Below, one piece after another: positions 29,979 to 38,826 of a stretch of 64,000 nt of DNA (its first letter is position 1; each line of letters starts with the position of its first letter). The DNA comes from Thiopontia sp964415865 (GTDB lineage: Bacteria; Pseudomonadota; Gammaproteobacteria; GCF-002020875): the NCBI GenBank assembly GCA_964415865.1, contig CAYQBY010000002.1, positions 49,988 through 113,987 of the forward strand, written 5' to 3'. The notes below the pieces were generated by a model, which saw nothing but the letters and a program-made list of their open reading frames with translations, was not told where the DNA came from and did not search any database. The position numbers were made by a program, and so were the translations under genes.

Positions 29979-30604
29979 TTGTTTACTTTTAATAACAGTT
30001 CCATATCACTCAATATCTCTGATGCAGGTTGCCCCGGAAGGTAGTGCATCATTAAATTTCCCATTGGGTCAACCAGATAGAGGTGTCCAATAGATGCCTC
30101 TCCTGCTGGTATAAATTGCTCTCGTAACGGCGCTACAGCTGATGCATCACCAATAATTACAGAGGTTCCATCAAACTCACTCATAAACTCGGAAAAGGTC
30201 AGGTCAGGTGAGTCTGTTATGGAAGGTGAGAGTGCAGAGAAGACAACCACACGCCTTACATCACCATGATGTTCAGCCATTGCCTTACGGATCTGGCGCA
30301 TATCATAGATTCTTTTACGGCATGACTCTTCGCATGAGGCACCTGCTGAATAGACAAGAGTCCAATAGCCATCCAGATTCTCTCTGGAGAATGTTGCTCC
30401 ATCCAGGGTTGAAAACGGCAGATCTGGCATAGGGTGAACAGGCTGGACCAGCTCTCCAAAATTCGAACGCTCTCCAGGTAGAAAACCCGGATTAAAGTAG
30501 AGGAACCATGCCCCAATCACAGGCAGCCCAAACACAGCCATTAACAGCAATAGCTGACTGGCACCACTTCTCTTACCCTTATTTTGACTGTTAGCTTCAC
30601 TCAT
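29960..30604 (-). CDS. SCO1/SenC-like copper chaperone / thiol protein
   Basis: A 214-aa protein anchored by an N-terminal helix (about 17-37). The thioredoxin-like periplasmic domain has the copper-binding CEESC (C-x3-C, about residues 95-99) and GHLYLVDPMGNLMMHY, which is like the second conserved region but has no histidine in the exact place seen in canonical Sco. It likely delivers copper to the CuA site of subunit II. Between surf1 and ctaB in the oxidase operon. Confidence 0.82.
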   Translation of the reverse strand: MSEANSQNKGKRSGASQLLLLMAVFGLPVIGAWFLYFNPGFLPGERSNFGELVQPVHPMPDLPFSTLDGATFSRENLDGYWTLVYSAGASCEESCRKRIYDMRQIRKAMAEHHGDVRRVVVFSALSPSITDSPDLTFSEFMSEFDGTSVIIGDASAVAPLREQFIPAGEASIGHLYLVDPMGNLMMHYLPGQPASEILSDMELLLKVNKWGGGH

Positions 30605-30606
30605 CT

Positions 30607-31335
30607 TTATTCACTTGTAACTACAGATTCTCTTCTCTGTTTAACTACCACACCTATCCATCCACCAATCAACAACAACGCAAAGGCAAACCACTGCAGT
30701 GCATATCCATAATGCATAGCTGGCTCACTATCCTTCTGCTCAACCTTCCACTCTCTGACCAGCCCATCACCACTTCCACTATTTAACTCACTCTGTTGCC
30801 GTATCACAAATGGCAGCAACTTCATTCCTATGGATTCACCAATCTGCTCCAGATCGATATAGAGACGACGTGGTGCATCAGCCTTCTCTTCCAACCTGAA
30901 ACCCTGAGCTGATGGAACTCTAACTACACCCTCTAGCTGTTGCGGACCAGATGGCACCTCAACTTGTGGTAACAGAGTTCTATCATATCCCTGGGCAATC
31001 CATCCCCTATTGACCAGTACTGCTCTTTCAGACCCCATCAGCTTGAGCGGCACCATCACATAGTAACCGGCAGTCTGTTTATATTTACGGTTATCCAGAA
31101 AGAACTGAGCATCACCCAAAAACTCTCCATTTATCTCAACCTGACGGTAACGCACCAATTCTGCATCGACCTCATTACCACTCAGTTTAAGCACTCCATC
31201 ATCAATACGATCATGGCGCTCAATGACTGCCTGCTCCTTCTGAGATGCTCTATCCAGCTGCCAGAACCCCAACCAGAGAAACAGGGCAACCATTGAAAAG
31301 AGCAGCCCTGAGGCCAGCCAACCGGAACGTGACAC
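30607..31335 (-). CDS. SURF1-family oxidase assembly protein
   Basis: A 242-aa protein with one membrane helix at each end (about 6-24 and 208-228) and a periplasmic domain between. Family marks: WQLDRASQKE, GEFLGDAQFFLDNRKYKQTAGYYVMVPL, VLVNRGWI and the terminal HYGYALQWFAFAL. It helps insert heme into subunit I. Starts at GTG 31335. Confidence 0.92.
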   Translation of the reverse strand: MSRSGWLASGLLFSMVALFLWLGFWQLDRASQKEQAVIERHDRIDDGVLKLSGNEVDAELVRYRQVEINGEFLGDAQFFLDNRKYKQTAGYYVMVPLKLMGSERAVLVNRGWIAQGYDRTLLPQVEVPSGPQQLEGVVRVPSAQGFRLEEKADAPRRLYIDLEQIGESIGMKLLPFVIRQQSELNSGSGDGLVREWKVEQKDSEPAMHYGYALQWFAFALLLIGGWIGVVVKQRRESVVTSE

Positions 31336-31353
31336 TGGTGCCGGAAATACTGT

Positions 31354-31587
31354 CTATTTGGCTGGCGCCACTACAGATGGAGTTAGAGTATTGGGATCAA
31401 TCACATTAAAGACTGCGCCAATAATCAACATCGCAAACAGAATCAGTGAAAGGATGATGCGAAAGGTCAAACTCTTGACCACACGGTTACCCTTGCCGTC
31501 ATCCTTTGCCAGAAAAAACATGCCACTAGCCAGGGAGAGAACAATCAACCCCAACACCAACAATACAGGAAACTTCATAAAACCCAT
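31354..31587 (-). CDS. DUF2909 small twin-helix membrane protein
   Basis: 77 residues, two membrane helices (about 5-25 and 43-62) joined by a basic loop (DDGKGNRVVKSLTFR). It lies between ctaE and surf1, the usual place of DUF2909 proteins in proteobacterial oxidase operons. GGAG precedes ATG 31587. Confidence 0.8.
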   Translation of the reverse strand: MGFMKFPVLLVLGLIVLSLASGMFFLAKDDGKGNRVVKSLTFRIILSLILFAMLIIGAVFNVIDPNTLTPSVVAPAK

Positions 31588-31599
31588 TGTTACTCTCCT

Positions 31600-32469
31600 T
31601 TACATCCAGTAGACCAAGACAAACAATCCAAGCCAGACAACATCTACAAAGTGCCAATACCATGCGGCGGCCTCAAAGGCGAAATGATTCTCTTCGGTAA
31701 AGTGCCCTTTCATGCTCCGGCCCAACACAGCTGCCAGCATCAGAGCCCCAACAATCACATGAAAACCATGGAATCCTGTCAGAATATAGAAGGTAGATCC
31801 ATAAACACCAGACTCCAGAGTCAGATTTAGCTGACCGTAGGCATGACCATACTCCTGAGCCTGCATTGCAACAAAGATAACACCCAGAGCAACGGTCAGC
31901 ATAAGGCCACGAACAAGCTGTCTATTATTATTCTTCTTCAGCCCCCAGTGAGCCCAGGTGAGAGTCAGACCGGAAGTCAGAAGAATTGCTGTATTGATTG
32001 CAGGCACACCCCATGTATCTACAAGTGCAAAACTTCCACCCAGATTACCCGGCCCGGCAGTTGGCCATTGTGAGACAAACTGACTGGTAATAAATTCATG
32101 AGTTGGAGCCAGATACCCGGTGCCACCCAACCAATCTACCGCAATATTTCGAATATAGTAGAGTGAGCCAAAGAATGACCCAAAGAAGAACACCTCTGAT
32201 GCAATAAACCAGAACATCCCCTGACGAAATGAATTATCAACCTGACTATTGTATTTACCAGTAAGATTTTCTCCTACCACATCGCCAAACCAGCCAAAGA
32301 ACATATAGGCAAGCAGGACAAAACCGACAATTATCAACAAGGTTCCGGCTCCGACTCCATTCACAGCCAGAGCAAACCCCATAAGGATGGTTAAAATAGA
32401 GATCATCGCCACAATAGGCCAGCGACTAGGCTCCGGTATAAAATATTGATCTTGTGAAGCAGACATCAT
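31600..32469 (-). CDS. ctaE: Cytochrome c oxidase subunit III
   Basis: A 289-aa protein with seven hydrophobic helices. Conserved segments: RQGMFWFIASEVFFFGSFF, NTAILLTSGLTLTWAHWGL, FYILTGFHGFHVIVG and AAWYWHFVDVVWLGLFVLVYW. It supports proton delivery and stability of subunit I in aa3 oxidase. Confidence 0.97.
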   Translation of the reverse strand: MMSASQDQYFIPEPSRWPIVAMISILTILMGFALAVNGVGAGTLLIIVGFVLLAYMFFGWFGDVVGENLTGKYNSQVDNSFRQGMFWFIASEVFFFGSFFGSLYYIRNIAVDWLGGTGYLAPTHEFITSQFVSQWPTAGPGNLGGSFALVDTWGVPAINTAILLTSGLTLTWAHWGLKKNNNRQLVRGLMLTVALGVIFVAMQAQEYGHAYGQLNLTLESGVYGSTFYILTGFHGFHVIVGALMLAAVLGRSMKGHFTEENHFAFEAAAWYWHFVDVVWLGLFVLVYWM

Positions 32470-32515
32470 TGTTTCCTCAATTAAAATTTTGCTGTTATAG
32501 GTTATTGGTTAATTT

Positions 32516-33082
32516 TCAGGCACCTGCGCTATCGTATTTAGCTGCAGACTCCTTGTTGGTATTCATGAACGTATATGAGAGATTAAGTACAGAGACATCA
32601 CCTGGCAGGTCATTTGATACATAGAACCGCAACGGCATCTCCTTGCTCTCCCCTCCCATCAATGGTTGATTGTTAAAACAGAAACACTCCATCTTGTGGA
32701 AATAGCCGTTGGCAAACCACGGGGTAACGCTTGGGATAGCCTGACCAACAATGTTCTCATCAGACAGATTCTTGACCATAAAGCTGACCTCAGCTATCTC
32801 CCCAGGATTCACCTTGACCTCTCGCACCATAGGTTTGAATTTCCAGGGCAGACCATCATTCACCGTTGTATCAAACTGAACCGTCACCTGACGACTCTTA
32901 TCAACAACAGCACTACTCTCAGAGAAGACCTCACCACTGTTCTTCAGCCCTGTAACCTGGCAATAGAGGTTGTATAGGGGAATCAGCGCAAAGCCGAAAC
33001 CAAACATCCCCACCACCAGACCAACCAGTAACAGGCTGGTCTTGCGATGCTTACGGGGTGATGTTTCAGTCAATTCACTCAT
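32516..33082 (-). CDS. ctaG: Cytochrome c oxidase assembly protein CtaG/Cox11
   Basis: About 188 residues starting MSELTETSPRKH. A single N-terminal helix (GLVVGMFGFGFALIPLYNLYCQVTG) carries the typical Cys before the periplasmic domain. The copper motif CFCFNNQPL is present near residue 120, followed by the late strand DVSVLNLSYTF. It delivers copper to the CuB site of subunit I. Confidence 0.96.
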   Translation of the reverse strand: MSELTETSPRKHRKTSLLLVGLVVGMFGFGFALIPLYNLYCQVTGLKNSGEVFSESSAVVDKSRQVTVQFDTTVNDGLPWKFKPMVREVKVNPGEIAEVSFMVKNLSDENIVGQAIPSVTPWFANGYFHKMECFCFNNQPLMGGESKEMPLRFYVSNDLPGDVSVLNLSYTFMNTNKESAAKYDSAGA

Positions 33083-33096
33083 GGTCTGCAGTGATT

Positions 33097-33234
33097 CTAT
33101 GGCAACGCTGTGGCTGCCAACTTCTCCCAAAAACTCACCGAGGAGAGAGCCACCAATAGTGCCAATCCAATCAGGATGGCTGCCAGGCGACCATTGCCTT
33201 TTCTATTTCCATCAACCATATTTATGCTCTCCAT
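33097..33234 (-). CDS. 45-aa single-helix membrane protein between ctaD and ctaG
   Basis: Starts one base after the ctaD stop (ATG 33234; an internal ATG at 33219 is possible) and ends 14 bp before ctaG. One hydrophobic helix (AAILIGLALLVALSSVSFW). Small membrane proteins are usual at exactly this position in proteobacterial oxidase operons; a role in assembly is inferred. Confidence 0.65.
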   Translation of the reverse strand: MESINMVDGNRKGNGRLAAILIGLALLVALSSVSFWEKLAATALP

Positions 33235-33235
33235 A

Positions 33236-34891
33236 TCAGGCTCCAGCGTACTTGGCATTTTCATCAAGCTTTGGTGCCTCACTCCAGGAGTGGTATGGCG
33301 GTGGCGAAGGAAGATCCCACTCCAGACCATTATTCTTTGCACCTTCCCATACCTGTGCCGTTGCCTTCTCCTTATTTTTGCCACGGACAGTATCAATGAT
33401 GATATAGAGCAGAATCAGATGACTTAGACCAAAGATAAATGCACCGATACTGGAGATCACATTGAACTCGGTAAATTGCACACTGTAGTCAACAATTCGA
33501 CGCGGCATTCCTGCCAAGCCCAGGAAGTGCTGCACAAAGAAGGTCATGTTAAAACCGATAATATTGGTCCAGAAAAAGAGCTTGCCCAACTTTTCGTTGT
33601 ACATGTTTCCGGTCCACTTTGGCAACCAGTAGAAGACACCGGCAAATAGCGCCAATACAGCTCCCGGCAACAACACATAGTGGAAATGCGCCACCACAAA
33701 CATGGAGTCGTGGTACTGCATATCGGCCGGTATTACTGCCAGCATTACCCCGGTCAGACCACCAAATACAAACATGATGACAATAGCAATAGCAAACAAC
33801 ATGGGGGTCTCAAATGACAATGATCCTCTCCACATGGTGGCAATGAAGTTGAACTTCATTAGCCCTACCGGAATTGATATCAGAATTGTTCCAATCATGA
33901 AGTAGTTCACTGCCCCATAAGACATTCCAACCGTATATTGATGATGTGCCCAAACCACCATTCCCAGGGTACCCAGGAAGATCATTGCCCCAACCAGTGA
34001 CATATAACCAAACAGTGGCTTGCGCGAGAAGGTTGGGATCACCATGGAGAGAACACCAATGGATGGCAACAGCAGTACATAGACCTCTGGATGGCCAAAG
34101 AACCAGAACAGGTGCTGGAACAGTACCGGATCACCACCACCAGCAGCATCAAAGAAGCTGGTACCGAAGTGACGATCAAATAGCAGCATGGTTACACCAC
34201 CTGCCAATACTGGAAGAATCAGGATCAAAAGGAATGCAGTTACCAACCAGGTCCATACAAACATAGGCATCTGACTCAACTTCATTCCAGGTGCACGCAT
34301 GTTAAGAATGGTAACGATGATATTGATCGAGGCCAGAATGGATGAGATACCCAACAGATGAACAGTAAAGATCAGGAAGTCCATCGACATACCAACCTTT
34401 ATTGATAGTGGTGGATATAGTGTCCACCCTGTATTGATCTGTGAACCACCACCCGGGAAGAATGGAACCACAAACGACAGAATCAACATGATCGCAGCAG
34501 CTGGCAGAATCCAGAAACTGAGATTATTCATTCGTGGAAGCGCCATATCCGGAGCCCCGATCATCATTGGGACCATCCAGTTTGCAAGCCCGGCTGCTGC
34601 CGGCATTACTGCACCAAAAACCATTACCAGCGCATGGTTGGTCACAATATTATTGTATAGATCCGGCTCCAGTAGCTGAATTCCTGGAAACATCAACTCA
34701 GCACGAATCGCCATTGCACTGAGACCACCCAGAAAAAGCATAATCAGAGCAAAGATAAGGTACATGGTCCCGATATCCTTGTGGTTAGTACTGTAAAGCC
34801 AACGTTTCCAACCCTTGATTGGACCGTGATCATGGTCATCATGATGCCCGTCATTAACAACAGCATCGTGTGTCATATCTATTGAACTCAT
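33236..34891 (-). CDS. ctaD: Cytochrome c oxidase subunit I (aa3-type)
   Basis: A 551-aa protein with 12 helices. Heme/copper histidines are visible in [14 protein letters not shown], in [14 protein letters not shown] (Cu-His with the cross-linked Tyr, plus the K-channel region), [10 protein letters not shown] and [10 protein letters not shown]. The D-channel entrance is in the [10 protein letters not shown] / NNLSFWILP region. An A-type heme-copper oxidase subunit I. GGAG precedes ATG 34891; it directly follows ctaC. Confidence 0.98.
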   Translation of the reverse strand: MSSIDMTHDAVVNDGHHDDHDHGPIKGWKRWLYSTNHKDIGTMYLIFALIMLFLGGLSAMAIRAELMFPGIQLLEPDLYNNIVTNHALVMVFGAVMPAAAGLANWMVPMMIGAPDMALPRMNNLSFWILPAAAIMLILSFVVPFFPGGGSQINTGWTLYPPLSIKVGMSMDFLIFTVHLLGISSILASINIIVTILNMRAPGMKLSQMPMFVWTWLVTAFLLILILPVLAGGVTMLLFDRHFGTSFFDAAGGGDPVLFQHLFWFFGHPEVYVLLLPSIGVLSMVIPTFSRKPLFGYMSLVGAMIFLGTLGMVVWAHHQYTVGMSYGAVNYFMIGTILISIPVGLMKFNFIATMWRGSLSFETPMLFAIAIVIMFVFGGLTGVMLAVIPADMQYHDSMFVVAHFHYVLLPGAVLALFAGVFYWLPKWTGNMYNEKLGKLFFWTNIIGFNMTFFVQHFLGLAGMPRRIVDYSVQFTEFNVISSIGAFIFGLSHLILLYIIIDTVRGKNKEKATAQVWEGAKNNGLEWDLPSPPPYHSWSEAPKLDENAKYAGA

Positions 34892-34906
34892 TTCTTATAT
34901 CTCCAA

Positions 34907-36091
34907 TCAGCGTGCTGCTTTGACAGCAGAAGGTTGAACTACATCACCAGTGGCATTGCCCCAGGCATTACGCTCGTAGGTAACAATGGCTGCAATCTCG
35001 AGGTCAGACAACATCTTCCATGGAGGCATGGTGTCCTTACCATTCAGCACCATCTTCAGGTGCTCCTCAACAGGGCCAGTAGCAATCTTGCTTCCACGCA
35101 GTGGTGGGAATGCAGGTGGCAGACCAGAACCATCTGGACGGTGACAGGCTCCACACTTGGTGTTGTATGCCGTCTCACCCTTGCTGTATAGCTCCTCCAT
35201 GGTCCACTCTTTTATAGAGTTGGCCTCAATCAGGGATGTAAGCAGAGTTCTCTTCTCCTTTTCAACCCAGGCATCAAATTCCTCAGGGGTAACCGCATTA
35301 ATCACAATTGGCATCTTGGAGTGCCAGGTTCCACATAGTTCTGCACACTGCCCACGATAGGTGCCAGTCTTGTCTGCATCAATTTTGGCCCAGGTCTCCA
35401 TAATGTAACCAGGAATAGAGTCACGCTTGAAACCAAGCTCTGGAACCCACCATGCATGCAATACATCAGCAGAGGTGTTGAGGTAACGGATAGTACGACC
35501 AACAGGCAGCACAATAGGGTTGTCTACATCACGCAGATAGTGCTCGCCGGCAGTCTCCTCATCTGTAGGACGACTCTCAACAGTGATTGGATAGAACTCA
35601 CCATTGTAGTCCACACCATGTTCAGGGAATTCATACTCCCACCACCACTGGTGACCAATTACTTTTACATTCATATCAAAGCAGCGCTCAGGATCAGCTC
35701 CCTCATCGCTACAAAACTGTTTAGGAGCATTCCAAAAACGCTCAAGGGTAGACTGCGCTGAACCGGCGATAGTGAGATCCACCACCAATACCATGGCAGG
35801 AACCAGCACCCATGACCACTGTCCAAACCATCCCTTATGGAAATTTTGATCTGCCTCGTAGCCCTTGCTCTTTCTGAATTTGAAGAGGATATAGACCATG
35901 AAAACCATCACAATAGCCAACAACCAGGTGGCGATCTGCATGGTCAACATATGTACCCCGTAGATATCCTGACCTACACTTGTAACCGGGTCAGGAAAAT
36001 TAAGTCCATACTCTGCCACTGCGCTCATTGAACTCAGACAGAGTCCTGCAATTACTGCAATGAGGCTGCTCCTCTTCCCTATTTTGTTCAT
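34907..36091 (-). CDS. ctaC: Cytochrome c oxidase subunit II fused to cytochrome c
   Basis: About 394 residues starting MNKIGKRSS with a signal peptide. Two membrane helices, then the CuA cupredoxin domain with VIGHQWWWEYEFP and the CuA ligands in CAELCGTWHSKM. A C-terminal cytochrome c domain (about residues 300-385) has CGACH and a Met ligand in the KDTMPPWKML segment. The fusion gives a caa3-like entry point for electrons from other c-type cytochromes. First gene of the oxidase operon. Confidence 0.96.
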   Translation of the reverse strand: MNKIGKRSSLIAVIAGLCLSSMSAVAEYGLNFPDPVTSVGQDIYGVHMLTMQIATWLLAIVMVFMVYILFKFRKSKGYEADQNFHKGWFGQWSWVLVPAMVLVVDLTIAGSAQSTLERFWNAPKQFCSDEGADPERCFDMNVKVIGHQWWWEYEFPEHGVDYNGEFYPITVESRPTDEETAGEHYLRDVDNPIVLPVGRTIRYLNTSADVLHAWWVPELGFKRDSIPGYIMETWAKIDADKTGTYRGQCAELCGTWHSKMPIVINAVTPEEFDAWVEKEKRTLLTSLIEANSIKEWTMEELYSKGETAYNTKCGACHRPDGSGLPPAFPPLRGSKIATGPVEEHLKMVLNGKDTMPPWKMLSDLEIAAIVTYERNAWGNATGDVVQPSAVKAAR

Positions 36092-36195
36092 CTCTTTTCC
36101 TTTTTTAGACAACTCTGTAATCCACAATCTAGTCGATTAACAAACAGACACTACTCATAGAAAAATGCTCTATATCAGTGTTTTCTTATACTAAA

Positions 36196-36209
36196 GTGAT
36201 CTATGTCAA
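36196..36209 (-). promoter_or_regulatory. FNR/Anr-like site upstream of the oxidase operon
   Basis: On the minus strand TTGAC-ATAG-ATCAC matches the FNR consensus TTGAT-N4-ATCAA at 8 of 10 positions. It lies about 105 bp upstream of ctaC ATG 36091 and in the divergent region shared with the small gene at 36363. The rest of 36092-36362 shows no gene. Confidence 0.4.
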
Positions 36210-36362
36210 TTTTTAGTCGAGGGCGAGTATGATGGAAAAGAGATACCCTTACAATCACTATTGCTATCAAATTAAATAGGGGAAGCGATAAAACTGACTT
36301 ATTTGCTCAAGAACAGAGCCTTTCGATTGACTTAAGATAACAACAAATGCAGAGTCTGCGAG

Positions 36363-36593
36363 ATGATTACCCTAGATCCACAATCTGATCTGGTACAAGA
36401 GTACCCAGCAACGGTATACACCCCAACCCAAAAACGTACACGTTTTCCTGAAAACTGTGTAAAGGTAATGGCAAGTATTGAGGAGGCAGAACAGAAAGCT
36501 TCCAAAGAAGAGAATCAACATGCAGCTATTGTATTGGGGCCAGCTCGCTCATCCGAAGGGTTCAGACTCTACTATTTAATTCGTTGGCTCTGA
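36363..36593 (+). CDS. Small hypothetical protein (76 aa)
   Basis: A soluble protein with the segments TPTQKRTRFPENCVKVMAS, a charged helix (IEEAEQKASKEENQ) and a C-terminal strand region (FRLYYLIRWL). One Cys. Base composition and codon use look like the neighbours. It ends in a convergent 18-bp overlap with the SPOR gene. Family not recognised; no clear promoter. Confidence 0.6.
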   Translation: MITLDPQSDLVQEYPATVYTPTQKRTRFPENCVKVMASIEEAEQKASKEENQHAAIVLGPARSSEGFRLYYLIRWL

Positions 36594-36923
36594 ACGCACC
36601 ACCCGTGCTCGTAACCCCTCACTCCTGAAAGGCTCAGCCACTTTTTCAGCATTCAGTTTTCCGATCAGTGGGGGTGACAGCAGACGATACCCCACCATCC
36701 TCTTGCCTCCATCACGATATCTCTGCTCAACAATATCAATCTCAACCCCATTCCATTGCTGGTGAAGCACCTTCTGCATTGCAAGCGCCTCTGTGTGACT
36801 GGCATATGAGCCAAAAAGAACTCTGTACTCTCCGTCAGGGTCATCCTCACTGAAGCGCGGCTTGAGAAGGATCACCAACATAATCAACCCTGCCACTAGT
36901 GCTATCTGAATAATTTTCTGCAT
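36576..36923 (-). CDS. SPOR-like domain membrane protein
   Basis: 115 residues: one N-terminal helix (QIALVAGLIMLVILLKP) and a periplasmic domain with YRVLFGSYASHTEALAMQKVL and GYRLLSPPLIGKLNAEKVAEPF, the ferredoxin-like pattern of SPOR domains that bind denuded peptidoglycan at the septum. Probably periplasmic; the substrate is inferred. Confidence 0.65.
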   Translation of the reverse strand: MQKIIQIALVAGLIMLVILLKPRFSEDDPDGEYRVLFGSYASHTEALAMQKVLHQQWNGVEIDIVEQRYRDGGKRMVGYRLLSPPLIGKLNAEKVAEPFRSEGLRARVVRSEPTN

Positions 36924-36969
36924 AACAGAGAGATTAACAGATAGGTCTGAATTTTTTATATATTGATAT

Positions 36970-36998
36970 TTGACATTTTTTTGTCTCTGCGGTATATT
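36970..36998 (+). promoter_or_regulatory. Consensus sigma70 promoter for the 79-aa gene and dsrA
   Basis: TTGACA (36970-36975), an ideal 17-bp spacer and TATATT (36993-36998). It lies about 67 bp before ATG 37066 and is the strongest promoter-like sequence I noticed in the window. Confidence 0.82.
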
Positions 36999-37065
36999 CC
37001 TGACTATATTAGTAGGTTATTAACATCTATTACATAGAGATCAATATATTACATGGAGTATAGCG

Positions 37066-37305
37066 ATGAGAAGAAGCGAAAAAAAGAAGAGCGGCCCACG
37101 TAGAACTATTCAGGTTTGGGGTGTTGAATTATATGACGGCACCAAGGTCAATGCGGGTGACGAGCTTTCAGATGGAAGACATATTGTCTCTGTTTATAAC
37201 CTGGGCGGTAAGGATGGCGAAGGGTACAAGATGGTTTTCGCCGACAACTCGGAAGAATTTGTCTACACGGATCAGGTTGCTGTTGGTAACCCCAGGTTTA
37301 ATTAA
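37066..37305 (+). CDS. Hypothetical 79-aa protein co-transcribed with dsrA
   Basis: A basic N-terminus (MRRSEKKKSGPRR) is followed by a short beta-rich domain (TIQVWGVELYDG, GRHIVSVYNLGG, YKMVFADNSEEFVYTDQVAV). No cysteine, signal or membrane segment; the pattern suggests a small barrel, possibly nucleic-acid- or protein-binding. ATG 37066 has a GGAG ribosome site. It is 35 bp before dsrA, with one promoter upstream and one terminator after dsrA. Not one of the known dsr gene products as far as I recognise. Confidence 0.72.
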   Translation: MRRSEKKKSGPRRTIQVWGVELYDGTKVNAGDELSDGRHIVSVYNLGGKDGEGYKMVFADNSEEFVYTDQVAVGNPRFN

Positions 37306-37340
37306 TAAAAACTAGCTAACCACCAAAGGAGAACAGCCAG

Positions 37341-38696
37341 ATGTCAGAAGAGAAGACCAAGCTTAATAAAAACAGTCCAAAACTAGATCTCCCTACCCCC
37401 AATCTGGATGAGTTGGAAAAAGGTCCATGGCCGAGCTATGTATCAGGACTGAAACGTCTTGCAGCCAGCGGTGCAGATCAGGCCAAGATGATGCGTGGTG
37501 TGCTTGGTACCCTGGAACACTCCTTCGTTAACCGTCGTGGCTACTGGAAAGGGGGCACTGTTGGTGTAATCGGTTATGGTGGCGGAGTCATCCCCCGCTT
37601 CTCTGAATTAAAAGATGATAGCGGCAACACCATGTTCCCCGATGCACTGGAGTTTCATACTATACGAATTCAGCCACCATGGGGAAATCACTACAGTGCC
37701 AATCTGCTTCGCAAGATGTGTGATGTATGGGAAGAGACGGGAACAGGCCTAATTGCACTGCATGGTCAATCTGGAGATATCATGTTTCAGGGCACTGATA
37801 CTGATGGTGTCCAATCCGCATTCAACAAATTCAATGACACCGAAACCTTCAAGGATCTGGATGTTGACGGGTTCTGTTTTGATATGGGTGGAGCAGGTCC
37901 TGCTGTTCGTACCTCCGTATCCTGTGTTGGTGCTGCCCGTTGTGAGCAATCCTGTTTTGATGAGGGTGATCTGATGCAGGCTACCATCAACGAATTTCTG
38001 GATGACATGCATCGCCCAGCCCTTCCATACAAGATGAAATGGAAATTCTCCGGCTGCCCAAATGACTGTACCAATGCCATCCAGCGTGCAGATATGGCAG
38101 TAATTGGAACCTGGCGTGATGATATAAAAATCAATCAGGACGGATGGAAGGCATTTGTGGCTGACAAAGGGGTCAAGCATGTAATGGACAACATCATCAG
38201 TCGCTGCCCAAGCCAGTGCATGAACATGGCTGAGGATACAACGTTGGAGATAGGCAATAGAGAGTGTGTTAAATGCATGCACTGTATCAATGTTGTTTCA
38301 GCCACCAGTCAAAAGTATGTAGGCAAAGATGGGGATGCCATCCTTGCCCAGGGTGATGACAAGGGAATAACCATCCTGATGGGTGGCAAACGCACCCTCA
38401 AAGTTGGAGATATGTTTGGCACGGTGATTGTTCCATTTATGAAGATGGAGACAGAAGAGGACAAGGAGCGCTTCCTTGAGATATCTGGTGACCATGTTGA
38501 CTTCTTTGCAGAGAACGCTCTGGAGCATGAGCGCTCTGGGGAGATGATCGAACGCATTGGCATAACCGCCTATCTTGAAGGGATGGGGCTTGAGGTTGAT
38601 CCAAACATGATCTCTGTTCCTCGCACCACCCCATACGTACGCATGGATGATTGGGATGCAGAGGTGACTAAGTGGGAAGAGAGAAAAAGTGCATAA
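37341..38696 (+). CDS. dsrA: Dissimilatory sulfite reductase alpha subunit (DsrA), solitary
   Basis: A 451-aa protein with LEKGPWPSYVSGLKR, YWKGGTVGVIGYGGGVIPRF and ALPYKMKWKFSGCPNDC, all typical of DsrA. Siroheme-[4Fe-4S] ligands C195/C201 and C239/C243 are present, and the inserted ferredoxin domain has C289/C293 and C309/C312/C315. GLIALHGQSGDIMFQG and SCVGAARCEQSC most resemble the oxidative (reverse) enzymes of sulfur oxidisers such as Allochromatium, from memory. The N-terminus is about 10-12 residues longer than that enzyme. DsrA normally forms an alpha2beta2 enzyme with DsrB, and dsrA is normally followed by dsrB and dsrEFHC; here a terminator and then bcp follow. AAAGGAG precedes ATG. 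Confidence 0.93.
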   Translation: MSEEKTKLNKNSPKLDLPTPNLDELEKGPWPSYVSGLKRLAASGADQAKMMRGVLGTLEHSFVNRRGYWKGGTVGVIGYGGGVIPRFSELKDDSGNTMFPDALEFHTIRIQPPWGNHYSANLLRKMCDVWEETGTGLIALHGQSGDIMFQGTDTDGVQSAFNKFNDTETFKDLDVDGFCFDMGGAGPAVRTSVSCVGAARCEQSCFDEGDLMQATINEFLDDMHRPALPYKMKWKFSGCPNDCTNAIQRADMAVIGTWRDDIKINQDGWKAFVADKGVKHVMDNIISRCPSQCMNMAEDTTLEIGNRECVKCMHCINVVSATSQKYVGKDGDAILAQGDDKGITILMGGKRTLKVGDMFGTVIVPFMKMETEEDKERFLEISGDHVDFFAENALEHERSGEMIERIGITAYLEGMGLEVDPNMISVPRTTPYVRMDDWDAEVTKWEERKSA

Positions 38697-38751
38697 TCAG
38701 TAAAGCAGGTGTTAGGCAGAACTAAGACCCTCCTCTCTTAGTGGTGCCGCT

Positions 38752-38784
38752 GCCCCCCGGGTTTTCTCGGGGGGTATTTTTTAT
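38752..38784 (+). terminator. Rho-independent terminator after dsrA
   Basis: An 8-bp GC stem, CCCCCCGG pairing with TCGGGGGG (one G-T pair), closes a short T-rich loop and is followed by TATTTTTT. It lies 55 bp past the dsrA stop and would block transcription into bcp. Confidence 0.9.
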
Positions 38785-38826
38785 TCAAGATAACCTTTAC
38801 AGTAGATATTGATAACAAAGGAGAGA

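Noticed and set aside
38700..38751. Possible tRNA or small RNA after dsrA
   Set aside because: No cloverleaf or conserved loop bases; only a weak CTAAGA/TCTTAG pairing before the terminator.
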